Source: Planococcus halocryophilus (GTDB lineage: Bacteria > Bacillota > Bacilli > Bacillales_A > Planococcaceae). From it: 64,000 bases of DNA. Positions 26,497-35,313 of this stretch are shown here, one piece after another; position 1 is the stretch's first letter, and every line of letters begins with the position of its first letter. Position numbers and translations under genes: made by a program. Under the pieces are notes generated by a model. The model worked only from the letters and a program-made list of their open reading frames with translations. It did not search any database and had not been told where the DNA came from. The stretch lies in NCBI RefSeq assembly GCF_001687585.2, contig NZ_CP016537.2, positions 1,770,001 to 1,834,000 on the forward strand, in the 5' to 3' direction.

Positions 26497-27495
26497 TTAC
26501 CCACCGAGAAGCACTTGGTCAAAAGCAAACAAAGCCTCATTAATTTCATGGATATTGTAATTTTCCCGCTCAATAAAATATAAAATAATTAAATCGAATT
26601 TATGACTGCGTGATAGCCTATACCCCGCTTTCTCAAGCAAGTCCTCTGTTTCAATAAGATCCAGTTCAAGCGCTACAGCAAATGCGATAATGGTCTTTTT
26701 CATCGGTGTGTAATTAGCCGAATTGCGAATTTTGGAAAACAGCTTACGATCGATATTTGCTTTTTTATATGTTTCGATGTCCGTCATGTCTTTTTCATCT
26801 ATAAAGCGAAGCAACCGCTCTGAAAAAGATTCATCCATATTCCCTAACATATCATCTAAACTAAGATCTATTTGAGACTCTAAGCTAAGTTCAATATCTG
26901 GACTATGGAAGACAAGTTCTGAATCGCCTTTTTTGCGATATCGTATATCATGTTCTTCCAGTGTTCTAACTTCATTTTCATCAATAAAAGTCGCAATCGA
27001 TCTATAACGTTTTTCACTGATTCCAAAAGACTTTTTGTCGAATACAACAAGATAGACATGCATCTCATGAGTCATTAAAAATTTTTCAATTGTGGAAACC
27101 GCAATTTGTAAAGCAGGCTCTTTTGGATAGCCGAAAATCCCTGTAGAAATGAGCGGAAATGAAATTGATTTACAACCAAGTTGGTGTGCAAGTTCAAGGG
27201 AATTTTCGTAACAATTTCTTAGCAATTGCTCTTCATGATTCTCCCCGCCTTGCCAGACAGGACCAACAGTATGGACGATGTAGTTGGCATCTAATGAAAA
27301 GGCTTCTGTCTGCACCGCACTTCCTACAGCACAATGACCAATTTGATCACAAGCTTCTTGTAAGGCATGAGACCCTGCAGCAGAAAATATCGCCCCACAT
27401 ACTCCACCACCCATTTTCAAACTAGCATTCGCTGCATTGACAATTGCATCGGTTTTCATCTTTGTAATATCATTTCGTACAATTTCGAATGGCAT
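26497..27495 (-). CDS. Macro-domain protein with C-terminal helical regulator-like domain
   Basis: 332 residues. The N-terminal macro domain (about 1-170) binds or hydrolyses ADP-ribose: NDITKMKTDAIVNAANASLKMGGGVCGAIFSAAG, then SFPLISTGIFGYPKEPA. A linker (about 170-215) is followed by a helical domain (about 220-332) with IETYKKANIDRKLFSKIRN and FAVALELDLIETEDLLEKAGYRLSRSHKFDLIILYFI. That region recalls XRE-type helix-turn-helix or death-fold-like adaptor helices found after macro domains in other Firmicutes. It heads a unit with the vWA gene. The role is likely ADP-ribose or NAD-linked signalling, by inference. Confidence 0.8.
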   Translation of the reverse strand: MPFEIVRNDITKMKTDAIVNAANASLKMGGGVCGAIFSAAGSHALQEACDQIGHCAVGSAVQTEAFSLDANYIVHTVGPVWQGGENHEEQLLRNCYENSLELAHQLGCKSISFPLISTGIFGYPKEPALQIAVSTIEKFLMTHEMHVYLVVFDKKSFGISEKRYRSIATFIDENEVRTLEEHDIRYRKKGDSELVFHSPDIELSLESQIDLSLDDMLGNMDESFSERLLRFIDEKDMTDIETYKKANIDRKLFSKIRNSANYTPMKKTIIAFAVALELDLIETEDLLEKAGYRLSRSHKFDLIILYFIERENYNIHEINEALFAFDQVLLGG

Positions 27496-27723
27496 GCCTT
27501 TTCCTCCTATTGGCTCGTATAACTTGAATCTTCCATCTTATTTTTCATCACTACTTTATAGTTTACTAATTGTTTATGACACCGACTTTACTTTTAGACT
27601 CCTATGACAGAGAAAAAAACCTAACAAACTACTCGATATTTGCGTTACAGTTAAACTAAGTATTTTAATCCTGTCTGTTAGACTTCTTAATCAATTATAC
27701 AGTTACTACGGAGGAGCAACCTA

Positions 27724-28470
27724 ATGAAAAAAGGTGTCATAATATATGAAAGCATCATGTTCGTCCTCATCCTCATTTCTATCTTTTTTGCTTTTTCAGA
27801 AGATCAAAGTTTTATCCTACTTGATCGAATCATTTGGGGTATTTTTGTTATTGATTATACCGTTCGATTATTCAAAGCGAAAAACAAATGGACATATATT
27901 AAAAAGCATCCATTTGAATTAATTGCCATTATCCCATTCGATGCCCTCTTTAGAGCTGCGCGTATTGCCAGATTGATGCGATTAGTTCGCTTAATCGGCA
28001 TTGGTTCGCGGTACATGAAGCCCGTATACAAATTACTAAAAACGAATGGGTTAGAAAAAGTATTAATCGTTGCGCTCATTCTTTTATTTCTAATTCCGAT
28101 CCCAATCGTCATTCTAGAACCATCAATCGAAACTTTTGCCGATGCTTTGTGGTGGGCTGTCGTTACAACAACTACTGTTGGGTATGGAGACTTGTCTCCA
28201 GAGACCCCAATTGGTCGTATACTCGCAGTTGTTCTCATGATGGTCGGCATTGGTATTATCGGTACATTGACGTCTTCTATCACCAGTTTTTTTAATAAAG
28301 AAATCGTGAAAGGTCACGAAAAGCAACTTCTTGATATCCTTAAAACCATTGATGAAGTTGATACGTTAACAAAAGATGATATAGAAATGATTAACCTTTA
28401 CATTAAACGAAAAGAAGCTATCAAAGATAATAGTAACGATTTAAAAGAAAAAGGTTCAATCCAAGAATAA
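27724..28470 (+). CDS. Voltage-sensor-type potassium channel
   Basis: A 248-residue membrane protein of the Ion_trans family. Helices S1-S4 lie in about residues 5-100; S4 is seen as ARIARLMRLVRL with regularly spaced arginines. S5, the pore helix WWAVVTTTTVGYGD (selectivity filter TVGYGD, residues 151-156) and S6 (about 165-190) follow. A cytoplasmic coiled tail (KEIVKGHEKQLLDILKTIDEVD) closes it. No RCK domain is present. The ATG follows GGAGGAGCAACCTA. It is divergent from the macro-domain gene. Confidence 0.9.
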   Translation: MKKGVIIYESIMFVLILISIFFAFSEDQSFILLDRIIWGIFVIDYTVRLFKAKNKWTYIKKHPFELIAIIPFDALFRAARIARLMRLVRLIGIGSRYMKPVYKLLKTNGLEKVLIVALILLFLIPIPIVILEPSIETFADALWWAVVTTTTVGYGDLSPETPIGRILAVVLMMVGIGIIGTLTSSITSFFNKEIVKGHEKQLLDILKTIDEVDTLTKDDIEMINLYIKRKEAIKDNSNDLKEKGSIQE

Positions 28471-28493
28471 CGAACTTGGGTTGAACCTTTTTC
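28450..28493 (+). terminator. Terminator overlapping the K+ channel stop codon
   Basis: Arms AAAGGTTCAATCCAAG (28450-28465) and CTTGGGTTGAACCTTT (28475-28490), 16 bp with one G-U pair, then T residues. The last codons and the TAA of the gene lie inside the hairpin. Confidence 0.85.
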
Positions 28494-28506
28494 ACAATAA
28501 ACCTAT

Positions 28507-28596
28507 TTATGGTAACCAGCCTTTCTCAAAGCCGTTTAACTCTGCATAATCATAAAGCTTAACAAATTGGTGAAAGCTGTAGTTTTCCATATACAT
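28507..28596 (-). CDS. Doubtful 29-codon frame after the M48 gene
   Basis: A short frame (YSFHQFVKLYDYAELNGFEKGW) of protein-like composition, 24 bp beyond the protease stop codon on the same strand. There is no ribosome site before either in-frame ATG, so it may be a gene fragment or chance. Confidence 0.2.
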   Translation of the reverse strand: MYMENYSFHQFVKLYDYAELNGFEKGWLP

Positions 28597-28619
28597 ACAT
28601 CATAAATATTCTTATACTA

Positions 28620-29912
28620 TCAATAACCTTCCTCCAGCATCTCCACAAACTCAGCTTCACTAGTAGCTCCCATATATTCCATGGCACTTAAGCCATCCTC
28701 TCCAGTTAAAGAAGGATCCGCTCCGTTCTCCATTAACAGTAAAGCACTTTCGTAGTCACCATAATCAACCGCGGTTGCCAAAGCGGTAGAGTAATCATCA
28801 AATGTATTCGGATCTGCTCCAGAAGAAAGTAAAAATGCAACAACGTCCAGTTCACTAGCATAAATGGCGTACATCAAAGCGTCTGCTCCTTCAGAATCTT
28901 TTGCATTTACATCATCACCGTTTTCGATGGCTTCTTCAACACTAGCCATGTCTCCGATAGATGCCGCGAACATTAATGGTGTTTCGCCCTCCACAACATA
29001 ACTTTCATCATATAGAACATCATCAAAAGTTGGTAAAAATTGAGAAAAAACTACTGCGCCACCTGCAAATAATGCGATTGTTAAAAAGTAAATTGCGCCA
29101 AGCACGCCAGCAATTAATGTAGCACCTAAAACGATTTTGCTATGATCTGGCTCATAAAACTTCGAATTATTATGGTCAAATTGAGCAATCGATTGAATGC
29201 GTTTTGGTAATCGCGGATGGGTAGATAACACTTCACTTAACCAAACTACAGCATTTGACTCTGTCGCAATCTGTTCACGATATGCGTCTTCGTTCACTTC
29301 CAAATAAGTCTTTTTGCCAATTCCTAAAAGCGTTAATGCCCGTTTTGCCGCTGGTGCGTTTTGGATAGTAAATGCAGCGTGTCGATCGCATGTGTATTCA
29401 CAAGACCTGCTATATGCTTCACTAAGAAAAGGAATAAAACCAGCTGGTAAGATTAATAGATTTTTCCATATGTGACGGCGTTTCACATGAGCCAACTCGT
29501 GGGCGATAATAAAATCTAATTCTTCCTGCCCTTGTTCTCGAGCTAGTTCAAATACCTCTGAATACAAAACAACCATATCTCGTCCAAAAAAACGTGTAGC
29601 AAAAGCATTTAATGCGCCTTCGGATTGAACGACAAATACATCAGGCACTTTCTTCAATTCCATTTGCTTTGCTAAAATTTGAACACGCTCATAAACATCT
29701 GGAAACTGTCGCTCGTGTATGCGAATTCCGTTACCACGAATCGAGCCAAGCATCATTACATTCGCGAACAACATAACTGCGAAGACTGTAAGAGCGATGG
29801 CAACACCAATCACTGATACAATTATTGCTGCATAAATAAAAACGCTAAAAAATAAACTTATACCAAAATATACATTTTCTCTGTTTGATTGAATACTAGA
29901 CTTAATCATCAT
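28620..29912 (-). CDS. M48-family metalloprotease with C-terminal ankyrin repeats
   Basis: 430 residues. Two N-terminal membrane helices (about 15-57) precede an HtpX-like M48 peptidase domain with the zinc motif HELAH at 138-142 and the third-ligand region SRSCEYTCDRHA. Two further hydrophobic segments (about 265-305) anchor it. Residues about 312-425 contain three to four ankyrin repeats (GETPLMFAASIGDMASVEEAI, then DALMYAIYASELDVVAFLLSSGADPN, then STALATAVDYGDYESALLLMENGADP). Ankyrin repeats are not part of normal HtpX, so they probably recruit a partner or substrate. GAGGGAG precedes the ATG. Confidence 0.87.
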   Translation of the reverse strand: MMIKSSIQSNRENVYFGISLFFSVFIYAAIIVSVIGVAIALTVFAVMLFANVMMLGSIRGNGIRIHERQFPDVYERVQILAKQMELKKVPDVFVVQSEGALNAFATRFFGRDMVVLYSEVFELAREQGQEELDFIIAHELAHVKRRHIWKNLLILPAGFIPFLSEAYSRSCEYTCDRHAAFTIQNAPAAKRALTLLGIGKKTYLEVNEDAYREQIATESNAVVWLSEVLSTHPRLPKRIQSIAQFDHNNSKFYEPDHSKIVLGATLIAGVLGAIYFLTIALFAGGAVVFSQFLPTFDDVLYDESYVVEGETPLMFAASIGDMASVEEAIENGDDVNAKDSEGADALMYAIYASELDVVAFLLSSGADPNTFDDYSTALATAVDYGDYESALLLMENGADPSLTGEDGLSAMEYMGATSEAEFVEMLEEGY

Positions 29913-30104
29913 TTTCTCCCTCTCGATTTGGAATATCTTACATATAGTAGCATATAATGTTCATTCCCAGAATAGAGAATTAAGCATAATATTATTAATT
30001 AACGATTAAGATAAAGATACATCTTTTGCTTCAAAATCTTTTCATATACATTTGCAGAAAAACACTAAATATAGTAAAATTTATTACGGAATAACTTATA
30101 TGCA

Positions 30105-30206
30105 TCTGTATAACCCTAAGGATATGGCTTAGGGGTCTCTACCAGGAACCTCAAAATCCTGATTACAGAAAACGATCCGTTCGTTTTTTGTAATCAGGAT
30201 TTTTTT
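30105..30206 (+). ncRNA. Adenine-class purine riboswitch with terminator
   Basis: P1 pairs TCTGTA (30105-30110) with TACAGA (30164-30169). The core follows the purine aptamer: GGATATGG in the P2 region, TCTACCAGG in J2/3 and the L3 region, and TCCTGATTAC at J3/1. The specificity base (position 74 of the consensus) is T at 30163, which selects adenine over guanine. A long terminator (AATCCTGATTACA from 30155 with TGTAATCAGGATT, then T residues) overlaps the P1 3' strand, so adenine binding should disrupt it and switch expression on, as in Bacillus subtilis pbuE. Confidence 0.93.
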
Positions 30207-30267
30207 GTGTTTTTAACAAACCTTAAATCGATTACAAATGCAAAGAAGAGAGGAAGCGTTAAAAGCA

Positions 30268-31446
30268 ATGAATTTAAAAGTGTACATTTTAGCCTTATCC
30301 ACAGTTGCTGTGGGACTTGTCGAACTAATTATCGGAGGAATTTTGCCGACAATCGCTGAAGAGTTCAATGTATCACTAAGCTCAGCCGGACAATTAATTA
30401 CAGTTTTTGCGATGATTATTGCTATTGCAGGTCCTGTATTGCTTGTTGCAACCAGCAAATTCGAACGAAAAAAAGTGTATTTGATTGCTATGTTCATTTT
30501 TTTCCTCGGAAACATTATGACTTATTTTAGCCCTGATTTCACATGGATGATGATCGCGCGCATTTTAACTGCTGCAAGCACTGCACTTATTGTCGTGCTG
30601 TCACTTACCATTGTCGCTAAAATTGTTGAACCACCATACCGAGCAAAAGCAATTGGTTTTATCTTTATGGGAATCAGTTCTTCACTCGTTCTTGGTGTTC
30701 CAATTGGAATTGTTGTTTCAGACTTGTTCGGCTGGCGTGTTATTTTCCTTGGAATTGCTCTACTTTCCATCGGATCAATGGTATTGATTGCACTCTATAT
30801 TCAGCCAATTGCAGGTGGTACAGCAGTCCCACTTAAGCAACAACTTAAAGCCGTTGCAAGTGCAAAAATCGGTACCGCTCATCTCGCAACAATGTTTATG
30901 CTAGCGGGACATTATACGGTATACGCTTATTTCACACCATTTCTAGAAACCATTCTGAATTTAAATTCATTTTGGGTTAGTGTCTGCTACTTATTATTCG
31001 GTATTGCTGCAGTTAGTGGTGGTGCTATCGGTGGCGCTTTATCCGATTCGATTGGTTCGAAAAAAAGTATCATCATCGTCATTTCAGCTTTTGCCGTTTC
31101 ACTATTTTTACTACCATTCACTACATTTTCGTTAGTCGTGTTCTTACCAGTAATGGTCATATGGGCTGCACTGAGCTGGAGTTTAGCTCCACCTCAACAA
31201 AGCTACCTAATTGAAATAGACCCAGCAACATCAGATGTTCAGCAAAGTTTCAATAACTCAGCTCTTCAAGTTGGTATTGCCCTAGGTTCTGCAATTGGTG
31301 GTATAGCATTAGCGCAAACCGGTTCAATTTCAAGTATGCCTTGGGTTGGCGCTGTTATCGTTCTTATCGCACTTGGTTGTGCCATATTCTCATTAACACG
31401 ACCTGCTATTGTTCGTAACGATATACAAACTACTAGTCAAAACTAA
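30268..31446 (+). CDS. pbuE: Purine efflux MFS transporter PbuE
   Basis: A 392-residue drug:H+-type MFS exporter with about twelve hydrophobic segments. By family it pumps purine bases such as adenine and hypoxanthine out of the cell. The adenine-class riboswitch directly upstream matches the arrangement of B. subtilis pbuE (ydhL) and supports the name. The ATG at 30268 ([20 protein letters not shown]) is preferred over the in-frame ATG at 30238, since an AGAGGAA site lies about 12 nt upstream of the former and none before the latter. Confidence 0.92.
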   Translation: MNLKVYILALSTVAVGLVELIIGGILPTIAEEFNVSLSSAGQLITVFAMIIAIAGPVLLVATSKFERKKVYLIAMFIFFLGNIMTYFSPDFTWMMIARILTAASTALIVVLSLTIVAKIVEPPYRAKAIGFIFMGISSSLVLGVPIGIVVSDLFGWRVIFLGIALLSIGSMVLIALYIQPIAGGTAVPLKQQLKAVASAKIGTAHLATMFMLAGHYTVYAYFTPFLETILNLNSFWVSVCYLLFGIAAVSGGAIGGALSDSIGSKKSIIIVISAFAVSLFLLPFTTFSLVVFLPVMVIWAALSWSLAPPQQSYLIEIDPATSDVQQSFNNSALQVGIALGSAIGGIALAQTGSISSMPWVGAVIVLIALGCAIFSLTRPAIVRNDIQTTSQN

Positions 31447-31471
31447 TGGTTAAATTACACAAAGCCCAATA

Positions 31472-31514
31472 AAAAAGCAGGAGTGAAACCTTTTAGTTTC
31501 ATTCCTGCTTTTTG
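31472..31514 (+). terminator. Terminator after pbuE
   Basis: Stem AAAAAGCAGGA-TGAAAC / GTTTCA-TCCTGCTTTTT with one bulge and a T run. Confidence 0.88.
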
Positions 31515-31578
31515 CATTTACTTCACTTTTATAATATAAAAACTATGTTTACTGGTCTAACAATTCACCAAGCGCTGC

Positions 31579-31660
31579 CGCGTCCACGGGCTAGGCGAAG
31601 CACTAAGACAGATGCTTTTCCTAGCTTAGTGCTAGAGCCATACCAAAATCAGCCGAAGCG
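31579..31660 (+). repeat. Dispersed 82-bp repeat, copy B
   Basis: Matches the reverse complement of 7711-7792 over its full 82 bp without gaps, with about 57 identical positions by hand count. This copy has an internal hairpin, AGCACTAAG / CTTAGTGCT, whose loop contains GACAGATGC. It is noncoding and lies between the pbuE terminator and the TPP riboswitch. Confidence 0.6.
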
Positions 31661-31789
31661 TTTCCAGACCCCACTCAAACTTCCAGACCCCACATATTTT
31701 TCTGAGCTCCCTCTTTACATCCCTCACCACTTCCTCTACACTAAACCCATCGGGAACAACCCGAACACAAAAACCGCATACCGTTTTCT
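31661..31789. other. C-rich, G-poor noncoding stretch before the TPP riboswitch
   Basis: This stretch is unusually rich in C and T on the plus strand. It contains the direct repeat CCAGACCCCAC twice, separated by 8 bp (about 31665-31695). I see no gene with a ribosome site. Confidence 0.4.
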
Positions 31790-31953
31790 GCACTAGGGGT
31801 GCCCACTATGGCTGAGATGCAAGCGCAAGCTTCGATCCCTCAAAACTCGATCAGGATAATACCTGCGTGAGGAAGTGCGGCGTATTTCTGAAATAATTCC
31901 TTTTTTGATTATTTGTAGATTATGGCTGCATCTTCACGGATGCGGTCTTTTTT
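31790..31953 (+). ncRNA. TPP riboswitch (Thi box) with terminator
   Basis: P1 is formed by GCACT (31790-31794) and AGTGC (31874-31878). Between them lie the conserved GGGGTGC, the GCTGAGA pyrimidine-binding motif, and TCAGGATAATACCTGCGTGAGGAA, which forms the pyrophosphate-sensing helix. Downstream a terminator pairs GGCTGCATC (31924-31932) with GATGCGGTC (31939-31947), followed by six T residues. Thiamine pyrophosphate should therefore switch off the ykoFEDC operon. Confidence 0.95.
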
Positions 31954-31980
31954 GTGCACATTTTTAAGGAGGAATTTTAC

Positions 31981-32571
31981 ATGGAACCATTGCAATGCGG
32001 TACGAGCCCAATCGTTGGATTTCGTTTTTCGTTACATCCGATGACAGGAGACTTTATTAAGGTAATAAAAGGCGCTTTAAACGAAACGGACACTTCAAAT
32101 GTTTGGATGCATACAGATGATGTCTCTACCGTTATTCGCGGCAAACAAATTCACGTCTTTAACGTTGCAAAAGCTTTAACCTTACATGCAGCGAAAACCG
32201 GTGAACATGTCGCGTTATCTGGCACTTTTTCGACTGGCTGTCCTGGTGATTCGTCAGGCGATGTCTTTTTAGAAAAAGACGATATGTTATTAAACACAGA
32301 TGACACAAAACAATACGTTTCTTCGCAATTTGCATTATACCCAATGAACAATCCTGATTATATGTCCGTGATTTATCGTGAAGTCGATTGCGCTAAACAA
32401 CAAGGCGTTTTTAACGACTCGATGCATTATGCGAGTGGTATCCACGGTGACATACACGATGTCTTTGCTTTTTACGAAGAAGCGTTTACGAATGCTCACT
32501 CTGAGGAACACCGTCATTTAGTCATGACTGTATCGATGAGCATTAACAGCCCATCTCATGGAGGTGCTTAA
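31981..32571 (+). CDS. ykoF: YkoF, thiamine/HMP-binding protein
   Basis: A 196-residue cytoplasmic protein with two tandem ferredoxin-like (ACT-like) halves, of the YkoF family that binds thiamine or its pyrimidine precursor. The halves are seen as CGTSPIVGFRFSLHPMTGDFIKVI and VSSQFALYPMNNPDYMSVIYREV. The ATG at 31981 follows AAGGAGGAATTTTAC; an upstream GTG frame runs into this site. First gene of ykoFEDC under the TPP riboswitch. Confidence 0.93.
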   Translation: MEPLQCGTSPIVGFRFSLHPMTGDFIKVIKGALNETDTSNVWMHTDDVSTVIRGKQIHVFNVAKALTLHAAKTGEHVALSGTFSTGCPGDSSGDVFLEKDDMLLNTDDTKQYVSSQFALYPMNNPDYMSVIYREVDCAKQQGVFNDSMHYASGIHGDIHDVFAFYEEAFTNAHSEEHRHLVMTVSMSINSPSHGGA

Positions 32572-32572
32572 C

Positions 32573-33154
32573 ATGCTAAAATCGTGGAAATTAAAAGAAG
32601 TCGTCTTAATGTCGTTATTTGCGGTTGTTTTTGGCATTGTTTATTTGTTGTTTGTCCACGTTGCAAATATTTGGGCAGCTGTAATAGGACCCCTTGCTTA
32701 TGAATGGATGTTTGGTATTTGGTTTATCGTCTCCATTATTTGTATGTACATTATCCGCAAACCCGGCGCAGCTTTTCTATCTGAAACAATGGCAGCTGCC
32801 ATTGAAGTTTTAATCGGCAATGCTGTAGGACCTCGATTAATCTTAACAGGTGTTGTACAAGGACTTGGCGCAGAAGCAGCATTTGCATTGACTGGCTACA
32901 AACATTTTAATATTTTGGTATTAATGCTTGCCGGAATCGGTTCGGCAGTTTTCAGTTTTGTATATGGCTATTTTGTCTCAGGCTATGCTGCGCTTGACCC
33001 GTCATTTGTTGCGTTAATGTTTACTATTCGCGTGCTTAGCGGTGCTATCATCGCAGGAATTGGTGGTAAGTATATTGGAGATGCCTTACTTGCGACAGGT
33101 TCGCTGCGAGGTTATGCCATTGCACGTACGAAAAAAGGTGATGTGAATGCTTAA
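32573..33154 (+). CDS. ykoE: YkoE, substrate-binding membrane component of thiamine-precursor importer
   Basis: A 193-residue polytopic membrane protein with five to six helices, of the ECF S-component family YkoE, which recognises thiamine or hydroxymethylpyrimidine. Features include the N-terminal LKEVVLMSLFAVVFGIVYLLF and MAAAIEVLIGNAVGPRLILTGVVQGLGAE. The ATG at 32573 lies 1 bp after the ykoF stop codon, with a GGAGGTG site inside ykoF. It overlaps ykoD by 8 bp. Confidence 0.92.
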   Translation: MLKSWKLKEVVLMSLFAVVFGIVYLLFVHVANIWAAVIGPLAYEWMFGIWFIVSIICMYIIRKPGAAFLSETMAAAIEVLIGNAVGPRLILTGVVQGLGAEAAFALTGYKHFNILVLMLAGIGSAVFSFVYGYFVSGYAALDPSFVALMFTIRVLSGAIIAGIGGKYIGDALLATGSLRGYAIARTKKGDVNA

Positions 33155-34577
33155 AGAGATCCTCTCTTTAAACAATTTGTCATTTCGATTTCCAGAAGAT
33201 CAAACGGCAACGTTACAAGATATTTCTTTTGCCGTCTCAAAAGGCGAGAAACTTGTTATTTCTGGTCCAAGTGGCTGTGGTAAAAGCACTCTCTTGTATT
33301 TGTTAAACCGTTTGTATCCTGATAATTGCGATGGCTCTGTTGACGGGGAAGTTTTGTTATTCGGAAAACCAGCAACAGACTATGCACCTGGTGAAATCAA
33401 TCACCGCATTGCGACCGTTTTTCAAGATCCCGATTCTCAATTTTGTATGCCTACTGTTGAAGACGAACTAGCTTTCACATTAGAAAATTTACAGATCCCT
33501 TTTGACAAAATGGAAGCTCGAATCACAGCCGTATTAGAACTAACTGGTCTAACCCATTTGAGACATACGATTATTCAATCTTTATCTGGAGGAACCAAAC
33601 AACGTGTTGCAACAGCATGTGCATTTATTATGGAACCAGAAGTGTTATTGCTCGATGAACCGTTGTCACATCTAGATCCCTATACGGCAAAGCAATTTGT
33701 TGAATGGCTCACAGAACTGCAACTTAAAACGCAATTGACGATTGTTGCAGTTGAACATCGTTTAGACAGTTGGGGAACATTCTTCGAACGCGAAATCCAG
33801 TTAGATGAGAATGGGTGTCTCGTAAAAGATCATTTATTTTCACCTAAACAACCGATTTTATTTCCGGAACGGGCATCTGTACTTCTACCACAGACAGCTT
33901 TACAAGTTGAGAATTTGTCTGTCACGATTAAGAATAAACAATTGCTCGCTCCGCTGTCATTTGCAGTGCGTCGTGGTGAAATCGTTGTGGTGGCTGGACC
34001 AAATGGTAGCGGCAAATCGATATTGGTTAAATCCTTATGTGATATTTACAAACCGACGACCGGCACAATTCAATCAGATGGCACCGGCTATGTGCCTCAA
34101 TCTCCGGAATACCTGTTTTTAACACAAACAGTCCAAAAAGAAGTTGCTTATTCTGGTAGTTCAAACCCTACTGAAATTGCTTCATTAATGACTCGTTTAC
34201 GTCTTGAAACAATTCGTGAAGATCACCCTTTTGCGATTAGTCACGGACAAAAAAGACGCGTTGCGATTACAGCAATGCTTGCTGATAAAAGGCCTGTTCT
34301 ATTAATGGATGAACCGACTTCAGGTCAAGACAGAGCTGCACTATTAGAACTTTTTGAGTTAATCGATCAGCGATCTAAAGAAGAAACTACTTTTTTAATC
34401 GTGACACACGATATGGAATTTGCAGCAAGTTTAGCTGATTCTGTATTGCTTGTAAAAGACGGTGAACTGACTGGGAAATTTGACGCTAAAGATGTGTGGC
34501 ATAATGAAGAATTGCTGGCATCTCACCACTTATTAGCACCGAAAGGAGTTGCTCGTTTTGCGGAATCTTTTGCATAA
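33147..34577 (+). CDS. ykoD: YkoD, double-ATPase component of thiamine-precursor ECF importer
   Basis: A 476-residue ABC protein with two fused nucleotide-binding domains. Domain 1 has Walker A GPSGCGKSTLL, signature LSGGTKQR and LLLDEPLSHLD. Domain 2 has GPNGSGKSILV, a variant signature ISHGQKRRVA and LLMDEPTSGQD with the H-loop THDMEF. The start (AAAAGGTGATGTGA before ATG) overlaps ykoE, and the end overlaps ykoC, so all are translationally coupled. It powers uptake through the YkoC/YkoE membrane parts. Confidence 0.93.
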   Translation: MLKEILSLNNLSFRFPEDQTATLQDISFAVSKGEKLVISGPSGCGKSTLLYLLNRLYPDNCDGSVDGEVLLFGKPATDYAPGEINHRIATVFQDPDSQFCMPTVEDELAFTLENLQIPFDKMEARITAVLELTGLTHLRHTIIQSLSGGTKQRVATACAFIMEPEVLLLDEPLSHLDPYTAKQFVEWLTELQLKTQLTIVAVEHRLDSWGTFFEREIQLDENGCLVKDHLFSPKQPILFPERASVLLPQTALQVENLSVTIKNKQLLAPLSFAVRRGEIVVVAGPNGSGKSILVKSLCDIYKPTTGTIQSDGTGYVPQSPEYLFLTQTVQKEVAYSGSSNPTEIASLMTRLRLETIREDHPFAISHGQKRRVAITAMLADKRPVLLMDEPTSGQDRAALLELFELIDQRSKEETTFLIVTHDMEFAASLADSVLLVKDGELTGKFDAKDVWHNEELLASHHLLAPKGVARFAESFA

Positions 34578-35313
34578 CATGAATCCTTCGGTGAAGTTTA
34601 TCGCAGTCACAATATCAATGCTCACAATCGCCTTCTTTTTCAATCCGTGGACACCTCTACTGTTTTGGGTCAGTATTCTATTATTGCAATTAACCATGAG
34701 CCATATTAACTGGAAGTTGTGGTTGTTGTTCATGCTACCTTTTTCCATTGGTGCTTTCGGTTATTTATGGACGACTGTAGTTTTTGGCGCAGATACTGGA
34801 GGCACAATCATTTGGTCGTTTGCAGGAATCAATGTAACCGACGAACAATGGGCACATGCATTGTCGCTATCTTTTCGTGTCATGGCATTTTCTAGTCTTT
34901 CTCTCATGTTCGCTTTTACAACAGATCCTGTAAAATTCATTTTAAGTTTAATGCAGCAGTTAAAACTGTCTCCAAAACTGGCATATGGCGTTATGGTTGG
35001 TTATCAGTTTTTACCTGTGATGAAAGATGAGTTTACTCAAATTCAACAAGCGCAACGGTTACGCGGTGCCGAAGTAGAAAAACGCAGCTGGCAACGAATA
35101 TTGTCTATGCGCCGTGTGCTAATCCCAATGCTCGCAGGCGCTGTTCGAAAAGCGGAACGCTCTGCCTTTGCGATGGAAGCCCGGGGATTTACAGGAGAGC
35201 CGAGAAATGCTTACTACCGCCCCATTCTTTTAAGTCGTACGGATGTTTTGATGTCTTGTGTTTTTCTAATAATTTTACTAACTAGTTGCCTTGGTGGCAT
35301 TTGGTTGAGCTAA
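34558..35313 (+). CDS. ykoC: YkoC, transmembrane energy-coupling (T) component
   Basis: A 251-residue integral membrane protein of the CbiQ/EcfT family. Four to five N-terminal helices are followed by the coupling region with the two characteristic Ala-Arg-Gly-type motifs, here AQRLRGAEV and AMEARGFTG, which transmit ATPase motion. TTG at 34558 is chosen, 9 nt after GAAAGGAG; this start lies within the 3' end of ykoD. The 3' end is the source-like copy of a 350-bp repeat found again at 39154. Confidence 0.9.
   Translation: MRNLLHNMNPSVKFIAVTISMLTIAFFFNPWTPLLFWVSILLLQLTMSHINWKLWLLFMLPFSIGAFGYLWTTVVFGADTGGTIIWSFAGINVTDEQWAHALSLSFRVMAFSSLSLMFAFTTDPVKFILSLMQQLKLSPKLAYGVMVGYQFLPVMKDEFTQIQQAQRLRGAEVEKRSWQRILSMRRVLIPMLAGAVRKAERSAFAMEARGFTGEPRNAYYRPILLSRTDVLMSCVFLIILLTSCLGGIWLS

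Noticed and set aside
31512..31796. Open frame of about 94 codons across the C-rich region
   Set aside because: It has no ribosome site, has Pro/Thr-rich composition due to base skew, and crosses the dispersed repeat and the start of the TPP aptamer.
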